Shown piece after piece: positions 1 to 7,421 of a stretch of 44,498 nucleotides of DNA; the stretch's first letter is position 1; the number at the start of each line of letters is the position of its first letter. The stretch comes from an uncultured SAR86 cluster bacterium. GTDB lineage: Bacteria; Pseudomonadota; Gammaproteobacteria; Magnimaribacterales; TMED112. The stretch is from NCBI GenBank assembly GCA_902563885.1, contig CACEYZ010000007.1, positions 1 through 44,498 on the forward strand. The letters are read 5' to 3'. Made by a program: the position numbers and the translations under genes. The notes below the pieces were generated by a model, which saw only the letters and a program-made list of their open reading frames with translations, ran no database searches and was not told where the DNA came from.

Positions 1-780
1 ATATGGTTTGAGGGAACAAAATATGGGGATGATAAAGACAGAGTTTTATTAAGGGCCAATAAGGAGCCTACTTATTACCTTACAGATGTTGGATATCATA
101 AAGATAAAATTGATAGAAACTATGACCATTACATAAATATTTTTGGTGCGGATCATCACGGATATGTAACTAGACTTACTTCGGCTTTTAATTTAATTAA
201 AAAACCAAAACAAAATATTGAACATATTCTTTATCAATTAGTGAATCTTTACGAGGGTGGAAGAAAGAACACTATGTCTACCAGAAAAGGTAAATTTTTA
301 TCTTTAAATGATTTATTGAGTGAATTTAATTCAGATCTTATCAAATTCTTTTTTCTCGAAAAGAAATATGACCACGAAATAGATTTTGATACCAAACTTG
401 CAAAAGAAAATAGTAAAAGTAATCCTTACTTCTACACAATGTATGCATATGTAAGATGTTGTTCAATTTTAGAAAAGAAAAAACCAACTTTAGACAAAAA
501 TTTAGATAAAAATGAGCTACTTAAAAATTATGATCTACTCTCAAAAATAATAAATTTCCCAATTTATTTAGAAAAGTTCACTTTAGAGAGGTCTCCTCAC
601 TCTCTTGTTCATTTTACAAAAGAACTTGCAGCAAATTATCATTCATTTTATGAGCAAAACCCAGTAATAACAGATAATCAGGAAGAATCTAATGCAAGAC
701 TTTTAATTACAAAAGTAACAAGTATTGTCCTAAAAAATAGCTTTAAAATAATTGGGGTTACTCCTTTGGAGAAAATGTAA
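1..780 (+). CDS. argS: Arginyl-tRNA synthetase, 3' part (5' end outside the window)
   Basis: Class I aminoacyl-tRNA synthetase that charges tRNA-Arg in the cytoplasm. The frame is open from base 1, so the N-terminal HIGH-motif half lies outside the window and about 259 residues remain. Family-specific blocks are visible: GADHHGYV, then VNLYEGG, then the KMSKS-like loop MSTRKGKF, then the helical anticodon-binding (DALR) region up to the TAA stop. An ATG within MSTRKG or the GTG at 241 could be taken as starts, but the conserved residues before them show these are internal. The SPOR-domain gene begins one base after the stop, so the two are probably cotranscribed. Confidence 0.96.
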   Translation: MWFEGTKYGDDKDRVLLRANKEPTYYLTDVGYHKDKIDRNYDHYINIFGADHHGYVTRLTSAFNLIKKPKQNIEHILYQLVNLYEGGRKNTMSTRKGKFLSLNDLLSEFNSDLIKFFFLEKKYDHEIDFDTKLAKENSKSNPYFYTMYAYVRCCSILEKKKPTLDKNLDKNELLKNYDLLSKIINFPIYLEKFTLERSPHSLVHFTKELAANYHSFYEQNPVITDNQEESNARLLITKVTSIVLKNSFKIIGVTPLEKM

Positions 781-781
781 A

Positions 782-1276
782 TTGGCGAGAATTGATTACA
801 AATCTAATAAATTTCCCCTTAAACTTGCCCCAACATTATTTGTTACTGCAGTGGCCACCTTCACTATGTCTTTACTAGTGATTTTTGTTCTGGATGGAAA
901 AAAAGATTATTTAGATCTGAGCAAGTTTAAAGTCCAAGAAATAAGTTATGAATTTCAAACTATTTTAGAAAATGACTCTTTCGAAGAAGTTAATTTTATA
1001 AAGGAGTTACCAAATGAGATTTGTGAATTCTTTGCTCAATCAGGAAGTTTTAGAACTTTCGAAGCAGCACAGAGTCAGGTTGTACAATTAGATAAAATTG
1101 GTTATGAAGCATTTCCGGAGAAAGTAAGAAGTTCAAATGATTTCAACTACAGAGTAATAGTAGGTCCATTCGAAAATAAATCAGAAATGAATAATGCTAG
1201 AGAGGACTTTCGAAGACTAAATATGGATTCTAGAGCAATTAAAAATTGTAAGAAAATATCAGATGTCTCTGATTAG
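782..1276 (+). CDS. SPOR-domain cell-division/envelope protein
   Basis: Predicted single-pass inner-membrane protein of about 164 residues. A short basic cytoplasmic N-terminus is followed by one membrane helix (LFVTAVATFTMSLLVIFVL), then a periplasmic linker and a C-terminal SPOR domain (FAQSGSFRTFEAAQ...YRVIVGPFENKSE) of the kind that binds denuded septal peptidoglycan. A SPOR protein directly after argS is common in gammaproteobacteria. I chose the TTG at 782: it follows the argS stop and has GGAG at 768-771 about 10 bases upstream, whereas the earlier TTG at 752 lies inside argS and lacks such a site. It may be FtsN-like, but sequence alone does not prove that. Confidence 0.8.
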   Translation: MARIDYKSNKFPLKLAPTLFVTAVATFTMSLLVIFVLDGKKDYLDLSKFKVQEISYEFQTILENDSFEEVNFIKELPNEICEFFAQSGSFRTFEAAQSQVVQLDKIGYEAFPEKVRSSNDFNYRVIVGPFENKSEMNNAREDFRRLNMDSRAIKNCKKISDVSD

Positions 1277-1901
1277 CTACCAAAAAATTAAAGAAGAACT
1301 TACTAACAAGCAAAAATTAATTGCTGTCTCGAAAGGTCAAGATATTTCAAAGATAAAAAAGTTATATGATTTGGGACATCGAGACTTTGGAGAAAATTAT
1401 TTACAAGAATTAATCAAAAAAAGCTCAATTTTACCTGCAGATATTCATTGGCATTTTTTAGGCAAAATTCAAACAAATAAAATCAAAAACATAATTAAGT
1501 TTTCTAGCTTGATACACTCAGTATCACGAAAAAAGGTTTATCAAAAAATTTTAAATACGGATGTTAAAAAAAAATGTAATTTTCTTCTTCAATTAAAACT
1601 TGGGAATGAGGATTCTAAAGATGGATTGTCTGCAGAGGAGCTTATTAATATTGTTGAAAATCATGATAATGAATCATTGTTTTGTATAAAGGGCATTATG
1701 GGAATTGCACAGAATAATATTTCTGAAAAAGAAAAAAATAATCAATTTCAAATATGCAGAGAATTATTTTTTTCATTAAAAGATAATTATAAAAACATTG
1801 ATACACTTTCTTTAGGGATGTCTAATGACTATTCTTTAGCTATGTCCTATGGCTCGACAATGGTTAGGATTGGAACGAAGATTTTTGGAGAAAGAAAATA
1901 G
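1263..1901 (+). CDS. yggS: YggS-family pyridoxal phosphate homeostasis protein
   Basis: PLP-binding protein of the alanine-racemase N-terminal fold (YggS/PROSC/YBL036C family), thought to buffer cytoplasmic vitamin B6. The PLP-lysine region LIAVSKGQ is near the N-terminus, followed by the diagnostic blocks FGENYLQEL, WHFLGKIQTNK and LSLGMSNDYSLAMSYGSTMVRIGTKIFG. Its 212 residues are slightly short for the family (about 230). It overlaps the SPOR gene by 14 bases and its stop overlaps the yggT start by one base, so the four genes form one compact operon. The yggS-yggT pairing is conserved in gammaproteobacteria. Confidence 0.95.
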   Translation: MSLISYQKIKEELTNKQKLIAVSKGQDISKIKKLYDLGHRDFGENYLQELIKKSSILPADIHWHFLGKIQTNKIKNIIKFSSLIHSVSRKKVYQKILNTDVKKKCNFLLQLKLGNEDSKDGLSAEELINIVENHDNESLFCIKGIMGIAQNNISEKEKNNQFQICRELFFSLKDNYKNIDTLSLGMSNDYSLAMSYGSTMVRIGTKIFGERK

Positions 1902-2428
1902 TGTTGGTCCAGTTTATAAATATTTTTATATATTTAATCTTAATATTATTTCTCTCTGAATTGGCTAGAGCTGATAGTTACAACAAGATCTCCAGGATAA
2001 TCAAGATTTTGCTTTATCCTTGCCTTATTGTATTCAATATAAATTACAAAAAAATAAATATAGGACTACTTATTCTTGCTTCGCTTCTAGCTTTTATCTT
2101 CTATTATGTTTCCTTTCCCAGTATTGGTTTTGCAGCTCAAGCAAACTTAGCAATCTTTAAGGTATCTATGGCACTTTTAGGAATTCTTAAATTTGTAATT
2201 ATTGCTGGTGTGATAATTAGCTGGATTTATGCTTTTGGAATTAACTTTAGTAATTCTTTTACTTCTCTTATTCAACAGCTGTATGATGTTACAGTTTCCG
2301 TATTTAGAAATATCATTCCTCCAGCAGGAGGTTTTGATCTAAGTCCGCTAATCGCTTTTTTTGCATTTCAGTTGGCAGAGAGACTGCTTTCTATTCTTTT
2401 ATTTGAAATATTGCCAAACTTAACTTGA
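1901..2428 (+). CDS. yggT: YggT-family integral membrane protein
   Basis: Inner-membrane protein of the YggT (YlmG-related) family, with two YggT repeats of paired hydrophobic helices. Around residues 132-147 the second repeat shows the typical VFRNIIPPAGGFDLSPLIAF block. Function is not firmly established; family members are linked to envelope or division processes and osmotic tolerance. The start is GTG at 1901, sharing a base with the yggS TAG (TAGTG), with GGAG at 1887-1890. Its 3' end overlaps the convergent trmB 3' end by nine bases, leaving no room for a separate terminator between them. Confidence 0.92.
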   Translation: MLVQFINIFIYLILILFLSELARADSYNKISRIIKILLYPCLIVFNINYKKINIGLLILASLLAFIFYYVSFPSIGFAAQANLAIFKVSMALLGILKFVIIAGVIISWIYAFGINFSNSFTSLIQQLYDVTVSVFRNIIPPAGGFDLSPLIAFFAFQLAERLLSILLFEILPNLT

Positions 2429-3037
2429 TTTTTGCAAAATAAATTCTTTAATCTTATTTTTTTTAACTAAAGCTTTTTTGTAAAAACTTGATTCATTAAA
2501 AGTTATAGGAAATAGCCTTTTACTTAGTGAAAGTTTATTTTGTAATTTAATTTCTTCTTCTATATGGTCCTGATACTCTTGTGAATCCGTGATAATTTGT
2601 ATAAGTCCATTATCAGATAATTTATTTGATAAATGGATTAAAAATTCTTTGGTAACCAATCTTCTCTTAATGTGTTTTTTTTTAGGCCAAGGGTCTGGGA
2701 AATGAATCCGAATGAAATCAAAACAAAATTTAACTCTCTCCAAAAGCTCTCTTACATCTCCATTAAATAAGATCATATTTTCAACATCATTTTTCTCGAA
2801 AAATTCCACGGCTCTAGAAAAACCTTTTTTGTATGGTTCAGCTCCAAAAAAGAGAAAGTCGTTATTCTCGATAATATCCTTACAAAAGGAATCACTATCC
2901 CCGAAACCAACATCAAGAACTTTTTGTTCATGAATTATTATTTTTTTTTCAGAAAAAATGCATTTTGATTTTTTATGTAAATAAAATTTATTTGTTTCAG
3001 ATAGTCTTCCTGCTCTAGAACTAAAAGTTTTTATCAT
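2420..3037 (-). CDS. trmB: tRNA (guanine-N7-)-methyltransferase
   Basis: SAM-dependent enzyme that makes m7G46 in the variable loop of tRNAs. The Rossmann SAM-binding segment is VLDVGFGDSDSF. The family signature FIRIHFPDPWPKKKHIKRRLV (from about residue 108) contains the conserved Asp-Pro-Trp, and LIQIITDSQEY follows. At 205 residues it is a little shorter than E. coli TrmB (239), mostly at the N-terminus. It overlaps thiG by four bases (ATGA), indicating translational coupling. The thiS-thiG-trmB order downstream of rpoH also occurs in pseudomonads. Confidence 0.95.
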   Translation of the reverse strand: MIKTFSSRAGRLSETNKFYLHKKSKCIFSEKKIIIHEQKVLDVGFGDSDSFCKDIIENNDFLFFGAEPYKKGFSRAVEFFEKNDVENMILFNGDVRELLERVKFCFDFIRIHFPDPWPKKKHIKRRLVTKEFLIHLSNKLSDNGLIQIITDSQEYQDHIEEEIKLQNKLSLSKRLFPITFNESSFYKKALVKKNKIKEFILQKSS

Positions 3038-3792
3038 TTTAAAAACTGCGTTGGAGAACTAGCAATAGAACTTTTTGATCTTGACATTCTTCCTGCTAAA
3101 AAAGTTTTCCTTCCTGACTTCACTCCATTTTTAAATGCCGATGCCATGAGAATTGGTTCATTAGCATATGCAATTGCGCTATTCACTAAAACCGCATCAT
3201 ATCCTAGTTCCATGACTCTTGCTGCCTCTGATGGAACTCCTATACCTGCATCAACAATTAAAATTTGTTCAATTTTATTTCTAAGTAAAATTAGATCATC
3301 GAGATCATCAAACCCTCTCCCTGAGCCAATTGATGATCCAAGTGGCATAATTGCAACACAACCTAAATCTTCAAGTTTTAGACAATTATTTAGATCTCTA
3401 TCACAATAAACATATACCTCAAAATTATCTTTTACCATCATTTCTGCAGCTTTAATTGTTTCTGGCATATTTGGGTCTAAATTTTCGGAGGAGGTAATTA
3501 TTTCTAACTTTATTAAATTTGTTTTAAATAACTCTCTTGATAATTGTGCAGACCTAAGAGCTTCTTTTGCATTAAGAGTACCCGCAGTATTAGGAAGAAG
3601 TTTTTTCTCTCCAATAACCTCTAAAATATTACTTATAGCATCCTGTTGAGAAAAACGCTTTATAGCCAAAGTGACTAATTCAGCACCAGAAGAATTAATT
3701 GCTTTTGAAGCTATATCCTCAGAGGGATATTTTCCTGTTCCAACTATTAGTCTTGATGAATAAACGTGTGAACCAATTTTTAAGTTATCCAC
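3034..3792 (-). CDS. thiG: Thiazole synthase
   Basis: Forms the thiazole phosphate moiety of thiamine from deoxyxylulose 5-phosphate, dehydroglycine and ThiS-thiocarboxylate, as a cytoplasmic TIM barrel. Recognisable blocks are SRLIVGTGKYPS, LPNTAGTLNAKEA, LIKLEI, AIMPLGSSIGSGRG (phosphate binding), ILIVDAGIGVPSEAA and AVLVNSAIAYA. The open frame extends upstream to 3858, deep inside thiS. I favour the GTG at 3792, which overlaps the thiS stop by eight bases and gives 252 residues starting just before the first conserved strand, close to family length. The ATG at 3825 is the main alternative. No strong Shine-Dalgarno decides between them. Confidence 0.95.
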   Translation of the reverse strand: MDNLKIGSHVYSSRLIVGTGKYPSEDIASKAINSSGAELVTLAIKRFSQQDAISNILEVIGEKKLLPNTAGTLNAKEALRSAQLSRELFKTNLIKLEIITSSENLDPNMPETIKAAEMMVKDNFEVYVYCDRDLNNCLKLEDLGCVAIMPLGSSIGSGRGFDDLDDLILLRNKIEQILIVDAGIGVPSEAARVMELGYDAVLVNSAIAYANEPILMASAFKNGVKSGRKTFLAGRMSRSKSSIASSPTQFLK

Positions 3793-3991
3793 CGCCAACT
3801 GCTGAGATAATTTCGATTTTGTCATTTTCTTGAATACTATAATCAGAAAATTTTGCACTAGGAACTATTTCTCCATTTATTTCAACTGCAAAGGGTCTGT
3901 CTTTTGGAGCAAAAGTATTCAATATAATTTCTAGATTTGCGGATTCTATTTGTTCAACTGTTCCGTTTAATTGGATTTTGATTCTAGACAT
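3785..3991 (-). CDS. thiS: Sulfur carrier protein ThiS
   Basis: Ubiquitin-fold sulfur carrier of 68 residues ending in the required Gly-Gly (AVGGG). The C-terminal glycine is adenylated and thiocarboxylated to deliver sulfur to ThiG. The FAVEINGEIVP and IQENDKIEIISAVGGG blocks are typical. It overlaps the 3' end of rpoH by eight bases and the 5' end of thiG, so rpoH-thiS-thiG-trmB is read as one unit. No TPP riboswitch was recognised ahead of it, as expected for a gene buried in an operon. Other thi genes are not in this window. Confidence 0.94.
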   Translation of the reverse strand: MSRIKIQLNGTVEQIESANLEIILNTFAPKDRPFAVEINGEIVPSAKFSDYSIQENDKIEIISAVGGG

Positions 3992-4832
3992 GTACTAAAG
4001 CTGTTTTGAGTTTCTTAAACGCAGTAGCTTCAATCTGTCTAATTCTTTCAGCGGAGACGGAATATTTATCCGCTAATTCATTTAGGGTAATTTTATTATC
4101 ATCTAGCCATCTAGCTCTGATGATATCTTGAGATCTTTTATCAAGTGCTGAAATATTTTTAAGTAATGCTGTGTGATTTACATCTTCATAATTTTTTTGT
4201 TCAGTAATATCTTCTGGATTAAAACTATTATCTTCAAGATACTGGCTAGGTGAGAATGCTTTTTCATTATCTTCTTCATCAGTAGGTGCATCGAAAGGCG
4301 AATCTGCTGAATTTAATCTATTTTCCATATGCATTACTTCTTTAACTGAAACGTCTAATTCTTTTGCGATTCTTTTAGCCTCTTCATCTGTAAGCCAGCC
4401 AGTATTCTTTTTCTTACTTCTTAAGTTAAAGAAGAGTTTTCTTTGTGCTTTTGTAGTGGCTATTTTAACTATTCTCCAGTTTTTGAGAATAAATTCATGA
4501 ATCTCGGCCTTAATCCAATGGACTGCAAAAGAAACTAGTCTAACGCCTTTATTTGGATCAAATTTTGTGACTGCTTTTAGTAATCCAACATTACCCTCTT
4601 GAATGATGTCAGCTAGAGGTAATCCATAACCTGCATAACTTTTTGCAATATGCACAACAAATCTAAGATGTGCAATGACAAGCTTGTGAGCAAGTTTTAC
4701 ATCTTCGGTTTCAAAAAACTCAGTGGTAAGCTCTAACTCTTCTTCTCTAGTTAGAACTGGAATTTTATAAACTTGGCTCAGATATTTATCAATATCTGAC
4801 CCAGGATTTGAAAGTGCTAACGAGTAACTCAT
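3984..4832 (-). CDS. rpoH: RNA polymerase heat-shock sigma factor (sigma-32)
   Basis: Alternative sigma factor directing transcription of heat-shock genes. Region 2 is clear (AHLRFVVHIAKSY, GLPLADIIQEGNVGLLKAV, FDPNKGVRLVSFAVHWIKAEI). The RpoH-specific box follows (ATTKAQRKLFFNLR, about residues 125-138), and a C-terminal region 4 helix-turn-helix (TLNELADKYSVSAERIRQIEATAFKKL) recognises the -35 element. The 282 residues match the usual 280-285. It leads an operon with thiS, thiG and trmB. A sigma70-like promoter is visible just upstream, leaving a very short leader; I saw no obvious room for the long RNA thermometer known from E. coli. Confidence 0.97.
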   Translation of the reverse strand: MSYSLALSNPGSDIDKYLSQVYKIPVLTREEELELTTEFFETEDVKLAHKLVIAHLRFVVHIAKSYAGYGLPLADIIQEGNVGLLKAVTKFDPNKGVRLVSFAVHWIKAEIHEFILKNWRIVKIATTKAQRKLFFNLRSKKKNTGWLTDEEAKRIAKELDVSVKEVMHMENRLNSADSPFDAPTDEEDNEKAFSPSQYLEDNSFNPEDITEQKNYEDVNHTALLKNISALDKRSQDIIRARWLDDNKITLNELADKYSVSAERIRQIEATAFKKLKTALVHV

Positions 4833-4850
4833 AACAAATTTCTATATTAT

Positions 4851-4878
4851 ATTATAAACCCTGTTTATCTTTTTACAA
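4851..4878 (-). promoter_or_regulatory. Sigma70-like promoter for rpoH
   Basis: On the minus strand a perfect -10 hexamer TATAAT (4851-4856) is preceded, after a 16-base spacer, by TTGTAA (4873-4878), a four-of-six match to the -35 consensus. Transcription would begin near 4844, about a dozen bases ahead of the rpoH ATG at 4832. The AT-rich background makes chance -10 matches common, so the spacing and position are the real support. Confidence 0.5.
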
Positions 4879-4882
4879 CAGG

Positions 4883-5113
4883 ATGGTCATATTAGCATTT
4901 AAATTTGCAATAAATCAAGAAATATTAAGCACTTGGAAATTAATTAATTTAGAATATTTTGCAGATATGAATAATGAGAAAAAATTAAAAAAACTTAAAG
5001 CTGGCTTACTACTACTTAGCAGAGATAGAGAAGTAGTTTACTCTTTTCATGAAACTTTTGATTTAGTTGATGAACTTATCGAAATTGTTGATGAATTGCT
5101 AGAAAAAGATTAG
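4883..5113 (+). CDS. Small hypothetical protein between rpoH and yaaA
   Basis: Open frame of 76 codons, possibly starting instead at the ATG near 4967 (49 residues, MNNEKKLKKLKAGLLLLSRD...). The shorter form would be a charged helical protein with a lysine-rich start and an acidic C-terminus (VDELIEIVDELLEKD). I do not recognise a family. It is the only plus-strand gene candidate between the two minus-strand neighbours and fills an otherwise empty gap of about 290 bases, which is the main reason to list it. No clear ribosome-binding site is visible. Confidence 0.35.
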   Translation: MVILAFKFAINQEILSTWKLINLEYFADMNNEKKLKKLKAGLLLLSRDREVVYSFHETFDLVDELIEIVDELLEKD

Positions 5114-5121
5114 TTATTTTT

Positions 5122-5865
5122 CTAACTGTTCGAAAAGAAGAAGGTATTATCTTCGAAATTTTTTAGCTTAAAGCCTAATCCTTCAAACCTCTTAATATCT
5201 TCGAGATTATCAATTCTGTTTTGTATTAAGAATCTAGCCATTTCACCTCGAGCTCTTTTTGCTATAACTCCTATTACCTTCTCTTTGCCTCCAGACATAC
5301 TTAGGAATTTAAACTCTATAACTTTTTTAGGATCTACATGTTTCTTGACTACTGAAAAATATTCTTCGGATGCAAGATTAAAAATATTTTCACTTGGAAA
5401 ATCAGAATTAATTGATTTTGCTACTTTATCTCCCCAAAATTCATATAGGGTGCCGGTAGAATTCACTGAAAAATTTGTACCCATTTCAAGCCTGTAAGGA
5501 TTAATTTCATCAGATGGTTTCAAGATTCCATATATACCCGACAAAATTCTAAGTTTTTTATTCATATAATTTAAATCCTCTTCGCTCATTCCTTTCGCAT
5601 TAAGGTTCTTAAATACATCTCCTTCAAAAAGAAAAATGGCTCTTTTCTCTTGTTGATTTGGTTTGTTCCAGTTTTTGTATCTGTCTGCGTTTATTTTTGC
5701 TATGTCATCGCTTACCTTCATTAATGATTTAAGGCCAGATATATCAAGCTTTTTTAATTCTGATGCAATTAAATCAGCTTCTTTAGCGAATAATGGTTTT
5801 GTTGAATTTAAACTTGAATCAAATGATTGTGTCTGTAATCTTTTTGCTGGTGAAATTAAAATCAT
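5122..5865 (-). CDS. yaaA: Peroxide stress protein YaaA
   Basis: YaaA/DUF328 family protein. In E. coli YaaA lowers intracellular free iron during peroxide stress and so limits Fenton DNA damage. The N-terminus [10 protein letters not shown] is diagnostic, as are the central [13 protein letters not shown] and [26 protein letters not shown] (about residues 105-130) and the later [26 protein letters not shown]. At 247 residues it is close to the E. coli protein (258). Its start overlaps the lipA stop by four bases, so it is translationally coupled to the lipoate genes upstream. Confidence 0.94.
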   Translation of the reverse strand: MILISPAKRLQTQSFDSSLNSTKPLFAKEADLIASELKKLDISGLKSLMKVSDDIAKINADRYKNWNKPNQQEKRAIFLFEGDVFKNLNAKGMSEEDLNYMNKKLRILSGIYGILKPSDEINPYRLEMGTNFSVNSTGTLYEFWGDKVAKSINSDFPSENIFNLASEEYFSVVKKHVDPKKVIEFKFLSMSGGKEKVIGVIAKRARGEMARFLIQNRIDNLEDIKRFEGLGFKLKNFEDNTFFFSNS

Positions 5866-6833
5866 GCTAAACCTACGTTATTAAATTCTAAAGCTCTTTC
5901 TGCCCTATAGCTTGATCTAACAAAAGGGCCGGATACAACTTCTTTAAATCCATATTCTAAACCTTCTTTTCTATATTTCTCAAACTCATCTGGGGTAACC
6001 CATCTATCAATTGGCAAATGATTTAAAGTTGGTCTCAGGTACTGCCCTAAGGTAACAATGTCTACTTCATGCAACCTTAAATCTTCAAAAGTTTTATTAA
6101 TTTCTTCGTCTGTTTCTCCCATCCCCAAAATAATGCTAGATTTTGTAATAATATCTGGGTTAAGTTCTTTTGCGTTTTTTAAGACTGTTAAAGTCTTTTG
6201 ATAGCCAGCTCTTGGATCGCGTATAGGATGTGTCAGCCTCTCTACAGTCTCGAGATTTTGTGCAAAAACTTTAATGGGCGATTCAACAACTATTTTTATT
6301 GATTCAATAGAACCATTAAAGTCTGAGGTTAATACTTCTACAGCTATAGTCGAATCTTTCTTTTTAATTTCTTCTACCGTTTTTGCAAAATGTTCTGCTC
6401 CGCCATCAGCTAAATCATCACGGTTAACACAAGTCAAAACTATATACTTTAACCCCATCTTAAAAACAGTGTCTGCAATATTCTTAGGTTCGTCTTCATC
6501 CAACCAACCTTTTGGATTACCAGTATTGACTGAACAAAATTGACAGGCTCTGGTGCAAGTATCACCCATTAACATAAATGTTGCTGTACCCCTTGACCAA
6601 CATTCAGACAAATTTGGACATTTTGCTTCCTCACATACAGTACTTAATTTTAAATCAGCAACAGAGTTTTTAATTTCTGAAAAATTTTTATTCACTTGGT
6701 GAGCAGTCATTCTTATCCATTTGGGTTTATTTTCTCTTTCTGTTAAAGAATAATCATTGCCCTTCATTCCATCTTTGATCGATGAAACTCCAGCATGATT
6801 AATAATTTTGACTGTAGGTATTATCTCTTTCAT
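5862..6833 (-). CDS. lipA: Lipoyl synthase
   Basis: Radical-SAM enzyme that inserts two sulfurs into protein-bound octanoyl groups to make lipoyl cofactors for 2-oxoacid dehydrogenases and the glycine cleavage system. Both iron-sulfur cluster motifs are present: the auxiliary cluster C67-x4-C72-x5-C78 ([12 protein letters not shown]) and the radical-SAM motif C93-x3-C97-x2-C100 (CTRACQFC). The block GMGETDEEI and a C-terminal [11 protein letters not shown] (Arg-Ser-Ser-Tyr, with the serine that ligates the auxiliary cluster) also fit. The 323 residues match the family. The lipB stop lies directly before its start with no gap. Confidence 0.97.
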   Translation of the reverse strand: MKEIIPTVKIINHAGVSSIKDGMKGNDYSLTERENKPKWIRMTAHQVNKNFSEIKNSVADLKLSTVCEEAKCPNLSECWSRGTATFMLMGDTCTRACQFCSVNTGNPKGWLDEDEPKNIADTVFKMGLKYIVLTCVNRDDLADGGAEHFAKTVEEIKKKDSTIAVEVLTSDFNGSIESIKIVVESPIKVFAQNLETVERLTHPIRDPRAGYQKTLTVLKNAKELNPDIITKSSIILGMGETDEEINKTFEDLRLHEVDIVTLGQYLRPTLNHLPIDRWVTPDEFEKYRKEGLEYGFKEVVSGPFVRSSYRAERALEFNNVGLA

Positions 6834-7421
6834 TTAATTAATTACTTTTTTAAAACCTTGTAGAAGTTTTTTCAATAGTTCTTGTTTATCTATATCTATA
6901 TAGTCTATTAAATTACAAGCCTCCACATCTAGACCACAAGGGTTAATTGAATTAAAAGTTTTCAAATCTGTTTCAAAATTTATGCTCAAACCGTGATATG
7001 AAATATGGTTTTTAATTCTCATACCAATTGAGGCAAGCTTTTTGTTATTGATATATATTCCAGGATCCTCAAGATTGATTTTATGTTCAAGGCCAAATGA
7101 CCAAAGTGTATCTGATGTTGAATTAAGTATCGTGCTTGTAAGGCTCGTGGGTCTAAAAGAGACTTCTTTTAAATTTAAAATAAAGTAAATGATGATTTGA
7201 CCAGGAGCATGAAAAGTAATTTTCCCACCTCTATCAGTTTTAATAACTGGAGGATTTTTTGACAGATCTTCTTCTATGTTTTTTTCGCTTATACCAATTG
7301 TAAAAACTGGTGGATGTTCAAGAACCCAAATATGATGAATTTTTGGAGAAGATTTTACGAGAGCAATCATTTCATCTCTACATTCTTGATAATTAACTAA
7401 TCCTTTATCTTCGATAATCAA
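6834..7421 (-). CDS. lipB: Octanoyl-[acyl-carrier-protein]:protein transferase
   Basis: Transfers octanoyl from ACP to the lipoyl domains, the step before LipA. Family blocks are LEHPPVFTIG, DRGGKITFHAPGQIIIYF (with the conserved His), LASIGMRIKNHISYHGLSIN (with the catalytic Lys region) and FNSINPCGL (with the catalytic Cys). The open frame reaches an ATG at 7460, but I favour TTG at 7421: it is coupled to the uvrD stop (TTGA overlap), has GGAG eight bases upstream, and gives 195 residues that begin right at the first conserved strand. Extending to 7460 would put 43 bases inside uvrD. Confidence 0.95.
   Translation of the reverse strand: MIIEDKGLVNYQECRDEMIALVKSSPKIHHIWVLEHPPVFTIGISEKNIEEDLSKNPPVIKTDRGGKITFHAPGQIIIYFILNLKEVSFRPTSLTSTILNSTSDTLWSFGLEHKINLEDPGIYINNKKLASIGMRIKNHISYHGLSINFETDLKTFNSINPCGLDVEACNLIDYIDIDKQELLKKLLQGFKKVIN

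Noticed and set aside
3785-4850. TPP riboswitch or RpoH RNA thermometer
   Set aside because: thiS overlaps rpoH so no leader exists for a riboswitch, and the inferred rpoH transcript start leaves only about a dozen leader bases; I saw no supporting structure.
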